Source: an uncultured Dorea sp.
GTDB lineage: Bacteria; Bacillota; Clostridia; Lachnospirales; Lachnospiraceae
Assembly: GCA_910584615.1 (NCBI GenBank)
Contig: CAJUAM010000009.1
Coordinates: 1 to 64,000 of the forward strand
DNA length: 64,000 bases
Reading direction: 5' to 3'
Part shown: positions 60,148 to 64,000 of the stretch, piece by piece
Numbering within the stretch: position 1 is the stretch's first letter
Layout: every line of letters begins with the position of its first letter
Position numbers and translations under genes: made by a program
Notes under the pieces: model-generated
What the model was told of the DNA's origin: nothing
What the model saw: the letters and a program-made list of their open reading frames with translations, nothing else
Databases searched by the model: none

Positions 60148-62610
60148 TTACACTTCCACTTTAACCTTATCAAGTTTCCAGATATCTTCTACATATTCTT
60201 CAATCGTTCTGTCAGATGAGAATTTACCGCAGCAGGCCGTATTAAGAAGCGACATTTTTGCCCACTTATCCTTATCTTTATATGCTTCTTCTACTCTCTC
60301 CTGCGCCTCTGTGTAAGAGCGGAAATCTTTCAGAATAAAGTACATATCTGCCCGGTCGCTCCCTTTCTTTGTAAGCAGAGAGTTATAAAGGTCACGATAC
60401 CTCTCCGTATCACCGTCTGCATAAGTTCCATCTACAAGCTGGTTGATCACGCGCCGGATCTCTTCGTCATTATTGTAAATGTCATATGGATTGTATCCGC
60501 CGTTTCTCTCATATCCCATAACTTCATCTGAACTCATACCAAAGATAAATACGTTCTCTTCCCCAACTTCTTCTACAATCTCCACATTCGCTCCATCCAT
60601 CGTACCAATGGTCAGAGCGCCATTCAGCATGAACTTCATATTTCCTGTACCAGAAGCTTCCTTCGATGCAGTAGAAATCTGCTCGCTCACATCTGCTGCC
60701 GCAAAGATCCACTCTGCGTTGGATACACGGTAATCTTCAATAAATACAACCTTTAACTTGCCGTTGATACTGCGGTCATTGTTTACTACATCTGCTACTG
60801 AGTTGATCAGCTTGATGATCTCCTTGGCACGGATATATCCTGCAGAAGCTTTCGCTCCAAAGATAAATGTCCTCGGATAGAAACTCATCTCCGGATGGCT
60901 CTTGATCTTATTATACAGATACATTACATGCATGATATTAAGAAGCTGTCTCTTATATTCATGAAGTCTTTTAACCTGCACATCAAAGATAGAATCCGGA
61001 TCAACCTCAATTTCATTGTGCTCCATGATATATGCGGCAAGACGCTGTTTATTTTTGCGCTTGATCTCCATAAATTCCTTCGCGGCAGCTGTATCATCCG
61101 CGTATTTCTTAAGACCGCTCATAAGAGAAAGATCTGTCGCCCAATCCTGTGTCCCAAGCTTTTTTGTCACCCATTCAGCAAGGAGCGGATTACCATGCAT
61201 AAGAAAACGTCTCTGGGTGATACCATTCGTCTTATTGTTGAACTTCTGCGGCATCATCTCATAGAAATCCTTAAGCTCACGCTTTTTAAGAATCTCTGTA
61301 TGAAGCCTTGCAACACCATTTACAGAATAACCTGCGACAATTGCAAGATGCGCCATCTTGACCTGACCATCACGCAGGATTCCCATCTTTCTGACTTTTT
61401 CCTCATCACCAGGATACATTTCGCGCACCTGGATAATAAAACGACGGTCTATTTCCTGAATGATCTGGTATACTCTTGGAAGAAGTCTGGAAAACAGATC
61501 GATCGGCCACTTCTCTAGAGCCTCTGCCATAATAGTATGATTTGTGTACGCACAGGCTTTTGTCGTAACATCCCATGCATCATTCCATTCAAGATGGTAG
61601 TCATCCAAAAGGATCCTCATAAGCTCCGCTACTGCTACAGTCGGATGGGTATCATTCATCTGGAAGGTCGCCTTTTCATAAAGCTTACGCACATCATCAT
61701 GGCTTCTCATATATTTTGCAACTGCTGCCTGAAGACTTGCAGATACGAAGAAATACTGCTGTTTCAGACGCAGCTCCTTACCTGCATAGTGATTATCATT
61801 CGGATAAAGCACCTCTACGATATTCTTCGCAAGATTCTGCTGCTCTACCGCTTTATGGTAATCTCCCCTGTCAAAAGATTCAAGCTGGAAATCTACGATC
61901 GGTTCTGCATCCCAGATACGAAGCGTATTTACATGCTTATTGTTGTATCCGACAATAGGATAATCATACGGAACAGCGCGCACTGATTCGTAATTTTCCT
62001 GCTTGAACAACGTCTTTCCTGTCCCGTCTTCATATTCTACACGGATATTTCCGCCGAAACGGATCTCTTTGGCATACTCCGGCCGTCTAAGTTCAAACGG
62101 ATTGCCGTCCTTCAGCCAGTTATCCGGCGCCTCTACCTGATATCCGTCGTTGATCTTCTGTTTAAACATTCCATAACGATAACGGATGCCGCAGCCATAT
62201 GCCGCATATCCGAGTGATGACAGTGAGTCAAGGAAACAAGCCGCCAAACGGCCTAACCCGCCGTTTCCAAGCGCCGGATCCGGTTCCTGATCCTCTATGG
62301 CATTTAAGTCAATACCAAGTTCATCAAGAGCTTCCTTCACTTCCTTATATGCCGTCATATTGATCAGGTTATTCCCAAGAGCACGGCCCATTAAAAATTC
62401 CATGGACATATAGTAGACGATCTTCGGATCATCCTTATCAAACTGTCTCTGCGTCGCGATCCAGTCATCAATGATCGCTTCCTTTACCGCATAAGATACC
62501 GCCTGAAACTTTTCCTGCGGATTTGCCTCATCCAGCTCCTTGCGGAATAATCTTTTAACATTCTCCTGTACATCTCTCTTAAATGTTGCCTTATAAAATC
62601 TTGAATTCAT
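60148..62610 (-). CDS. glgP: glycogen (maltodextrin) phosphorylase
   Basis: This pyridoxal-phosphate enzyme releases glucose 1-phosphate from glycogen. It has 820 residues. Blocks include YYMSMEFLMGRALGNNL, the active-site DPALGNGGLGRLAACFLDS, QMNDTHPTVAVAELMR and the PLP-lysine region SKEASGTGNMKFMLNGALTIGTMDGANVE. The start at 62610 follows AAAGGA. It begins 5 bases after the ileS stop, so it can be read with ileS. It ends in a terminator directly before spoIID. The synthesis genes glgC-glgD lie about 34 kb away. Confidence 0.95.
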   Translation of the reverse strand: MNSRFYKATFKRDVQENVKRLFRKELDEANPQEKFQAVSYAVKEAIIDDWIATQRQFDKDDPKIVYYMSMEFLMGRALGNNLINMTAYKEVKEALDELGIDLNAIEDQEPDPALGNGGLGRLAACFLDSLSSLGYAAYGCGIRYRYGMFKQKINDGYQVEAPDNWLKDGNPFELRRPEYAKEIRFGGNIRVEYEDGTGKTLFKQENYESVRAVPYDYPIVGYNNKHVNTLRIWDAEPIVDFQLESFDRGDYHKAVEQQNLAKNIVEVLYPNDNHYAGKELRLKQQYFFVSASLQAAVAKYMRSHDDVRKLYEKATFQMNDTHPTVAVAELMRILLDDYHLEWNDAWDVTTKACAYTNHTIMAEALEKWPIDLFSRLLPRVYQIIQEIDRRFIIQVREMYPGDEEKVRKMGILRDGQVKMAHLAIVAGYSVNGVARLHTEILKKRELKDFYEMMPQKFNNKTNGITQRRFLMHGNPLLAEWVTKKLGTQDWATDLSLMSGLKKYADDTAAAKEFMEIKRKNKQRLAAYIMEHNEIEVDPDSIFDVQVKRLHEYKRQLLNIMHVMYLYNKIKSHPEMSFYPRTFIFGAKASAGYIRAKEIIKLINSVADVVNNDRSINGKLKVVFIEDYRVSNAEWIFAAADVSEQISTASKEASGTGNMKFMLNGALTIGTMDGANVEIVEEVGEENVFIFGMSSDEVMGYERNGGYNPYDIYNNDEEIRRVINQLVDGTYADGDTERYRDLYNSLLTKKGSDRADMYFILKDFRSYTEAQERVEEAYKDKDKWAKMSLLNTACCGKFSSDRTIEEYVEDIWKLDKVKVEV

Positions 62611-62614
62611 ATAC

Positions 62615-64000
62615 CTAAATCCTTTCCACACCCAGTGTAACTTTTTCTCCGTTTATCTTCCATTCTTTCACGTAGCCTGCCGGAGTTTTTTCCTCAACGG
62701 AAACTGCAAGTGTCTCATCACCGATCACTGCCGCATTGCCGGTAAATACTATTCCCGCCTTCTTAGTTCCTTCATAAGTAACAGTAATCTTATCCATAAC
62801 CTCAAAACCGGCTTCTTTACGCATAGTCTGGATCTTACTGATGATCTCACGCACAAACCCTTCTTCTAAAAGTTCCTCTGAAAGATTCGTATCCAGTACA
62901 ACTGTGATCCCGTTGTCATTTTCAGAAACATAGCCTTCCGTCTGCGCGGATTCGATCAGGAGATCTTCTTTAAACAGCGTGATCTCCTGTCCGTTTACAT
63001 CAAGTTTTAAAGCACCTGTCTCATTCAGCTCATCCATAGCTGCGTTACCGTCGATACTGCCAAGCGTTTCCTTAATTCCGCCTAACATTTTACCATATTT
63101 CGGTCCGACTGTCTTTAGCTGAGGTTTAAAAGAATATGAGGTGAAATCACGGACTTCTTGTGTAAATGTTACAGTTTTCACATTTAATTCGTCTGCAACA
63201 ATCTCCTCATAAAACTTCGGAAGATCAAAATCTGCTTTTACATACATCTGACCGATCGGCTGACGGTTTTTGATGTTCGCCGTATTTCTGCAGGCACGCC
63301 CCATAACAACCAGCTTCAGCACATTATCCATGTTATTCTCAAGTTCCTTGTCAATAAAGGCATCCTCTGCTTCCGGAAAAGCGCACAGATGAATACTTTC
63401 CGGTGCCGTCTCGTCAATGCTTCTTACAAGATTCTGGTAAATATCCTCCGTCATAAATGGGATCAGCGGCGCTGCTGTCTTGCTGCACTCTACAAGAGCG
63501 GTATAAAGCGTCATATAAGCATTGATCTTATCCTGCTCCATACCCTTTGCCCAAAAACGCTCACGGCTTCTTCTTACATACCAGTTGCTCATATCATCCA
63601 CGAACTCCTGGAGCGCTCTTGCCGCTTCCGGAATCCGGTAATTCAAAAGATGGGCATCTACCTCTTTAATGAGTGTATTCAGTTTGGAAAGAAGCCATTT
63701 ATCCATTACGGATAGTTTATCATATTCTAACGCGTATTTCGTCGCGTCAAAATTATCAATATTCGCGTACAGGACAAAGAATGCATAAGTGTTCCACAAT
63801 GTTCCCATAAATTTGCGCTGTCCTTCCACCACCGCTTTTCCATGAAAACGGTTCGGAAGCCATGGCGCGCTGTTCACATAAAAATACCAGCGGATCGCGT
63901 CTGCCCCGTATTTTTCCAAAGCGTCAAACGGATCTACCGCATTGCCCTTGGACTTGCTCATCTTCTGTCCCTTCTCATCCTGCACATGTCCCAGGACAAT
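62615..64000 (-). CDS. ileS: isoleucyl-tRNA synthetase, 3' part (runs off the window)
   Basis: The C-terminal 460 or so residues of a class I synthetase are present. The KMSKS motif (GQKMSKSKGNAVDPF) lies close to the window edge, and the frame continues in to base 64000. The anticodon-binding domain (NWYVRRSRERFWAKG) is followed by a C-terminal DUF5915-type domain with ELNVKTVTF and LDTNLSEELLEEGFVREIISKIQ. There is no zinc finger at the end. This is the eukaryote-like type 2 enzyme, which in other bacteria is poorly inhibited by mupirocin; that property is inferred only. Confidence 0.93.
   Translation of the reverse strand: MVLGHVQDEKGQKMSKSKGNAVDPFDALEKYGADAIRWYFYVNSAPWLPNRFHGKAVVEGQRKFMGTLWNTYAFFVLYANIDNFDATKYALEYDKLSVMDKWLLSKLNTLIKEVDAHLLNYRIPEAARALQEFVDDMSNWYVRRSRERFWAKGMEQDKINAYMTLYTALVECSKTAAPLIPFMTEDIYQNLVRSIDETAPESIHLCAFPEAEDAFIDKELENNMDNVLKLVVMGRACRNTANIKNRQPIGQMYVKADFDLPKFYEEIVADELNVKTVTFTQEVRDFTSYSFKPQLKTVGPKYGKMLGGIKETLGSIDGNAAMDELNETGALKLDVNGQEITLFKEDLLIESAQTEGYVSENDNGITVVLDTNLSEELLEEGFVREIISKIQTMRKEAGFEVMDKITVTYEGTKKAGIVFTGNAAVIGDETLAVSVEEKTPAGYVKEWKINGEKVTLGVERI

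Noticed and set aside
60895..61518. 207-codon frame antisense to glgP
   Set aside because: Shadow of glgP with no start signal.

Overview
The window is a chromosomal segment of a spore-forming, anaerobic Firmicute, most likely a member of the Lachnospiraceae (Clostridium cluster XIVa). This rests on gene content: spoVG, spoIID-spoIIQ, spmA, spmB and a CwlC-like spore amidase; a glycyl radical enzyme pair matching trans-4-hydroxy-L-proline dehydratase and its activase; a GlgC/GlgD glycogen pair; a T-box leader on metG; diaminopimelate dehydrogenase; and a type 2 isoleucyl-tRNA synthetase. No tRNA, rRNA, CRISPR array, insertion sequence or prophage was seen. Most long operons lie on the minus strand. 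Minus-strand coding sequence tends to be G-rich, so minus is probably the leading strand.

Layout. 1-5 kb: an Rpn-type nuclease gene with a four-residue repeat and a likely internal antitoxin start, a small coiled-coil gene, topB, and a DUF3810 membrane metalloprotease whose 3' end runs antisense into topB. 5-9.3 kb: a lipase-like hydrolase, then aroF-aroB-SDR behind a strong promoter. 9.3-13 kb: CDF transporter, recQ (start codon apparently replaced by TAG) and nth. 13-16 kb: a GH36 alpha-galactosidase convergent with the spore amidase. 16-19.6 kb: hypE-hypD under a promoter flanked by two palindromes. 19.8-23 kb: rpiB with a nitrite/sulfite reductase, and a Ca/Na exchanger. 23-32.7 kb: rluA-like gene, glgC-glgD-spoVG, then murC and the replication group dnaD-dnaI-prs behind a cluster of DnaA boxes, then capA. 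32.9-42 kb: minus-strand genes ksgA, gltA, hydrolase, asnS, a VanR/VanS-like system and a compact SbcCD/YhaON-like pair. 42-50 kb: DUF4230, lrgAB, tatD, ddh, metG with T-box, and a DUF885 peptidase. 50-53 kb: spmB, MATE pump and spmA, the two spm genes being split and divergent. 53-58 kb: hybrid histidine kinase with an orphan solute-binding lipoprotein, HlyIII protein and GIY-YIG protein. 58-64 kb: spoIIQ, spoIID, glgP and the 3' part of ileS.

The genes combine central metabolism (aromatic precursors, citrate synthase, glycogen, PRPP), envelope building (murC, ddh, amidase), replication and repair (topB, recQ, nth, dnaD, dnaI, SbcCD-like) and sporulation. Glycogen synthesis and breakdown genes each sit directly beside sporulation genes.

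The observations most worth a second look are the Rpn gene-within-a-gene, the TAG at the recQ start position, the DnaA boxes before the primosome operon, the short membrane-hairpin Rad50-like ATPase, the glgP terminator whose 3' arm is the spoIID ribosome binding site, and the abrupt composition switch inside spmA. All promoter and terminator calls and base counts were made by eye.
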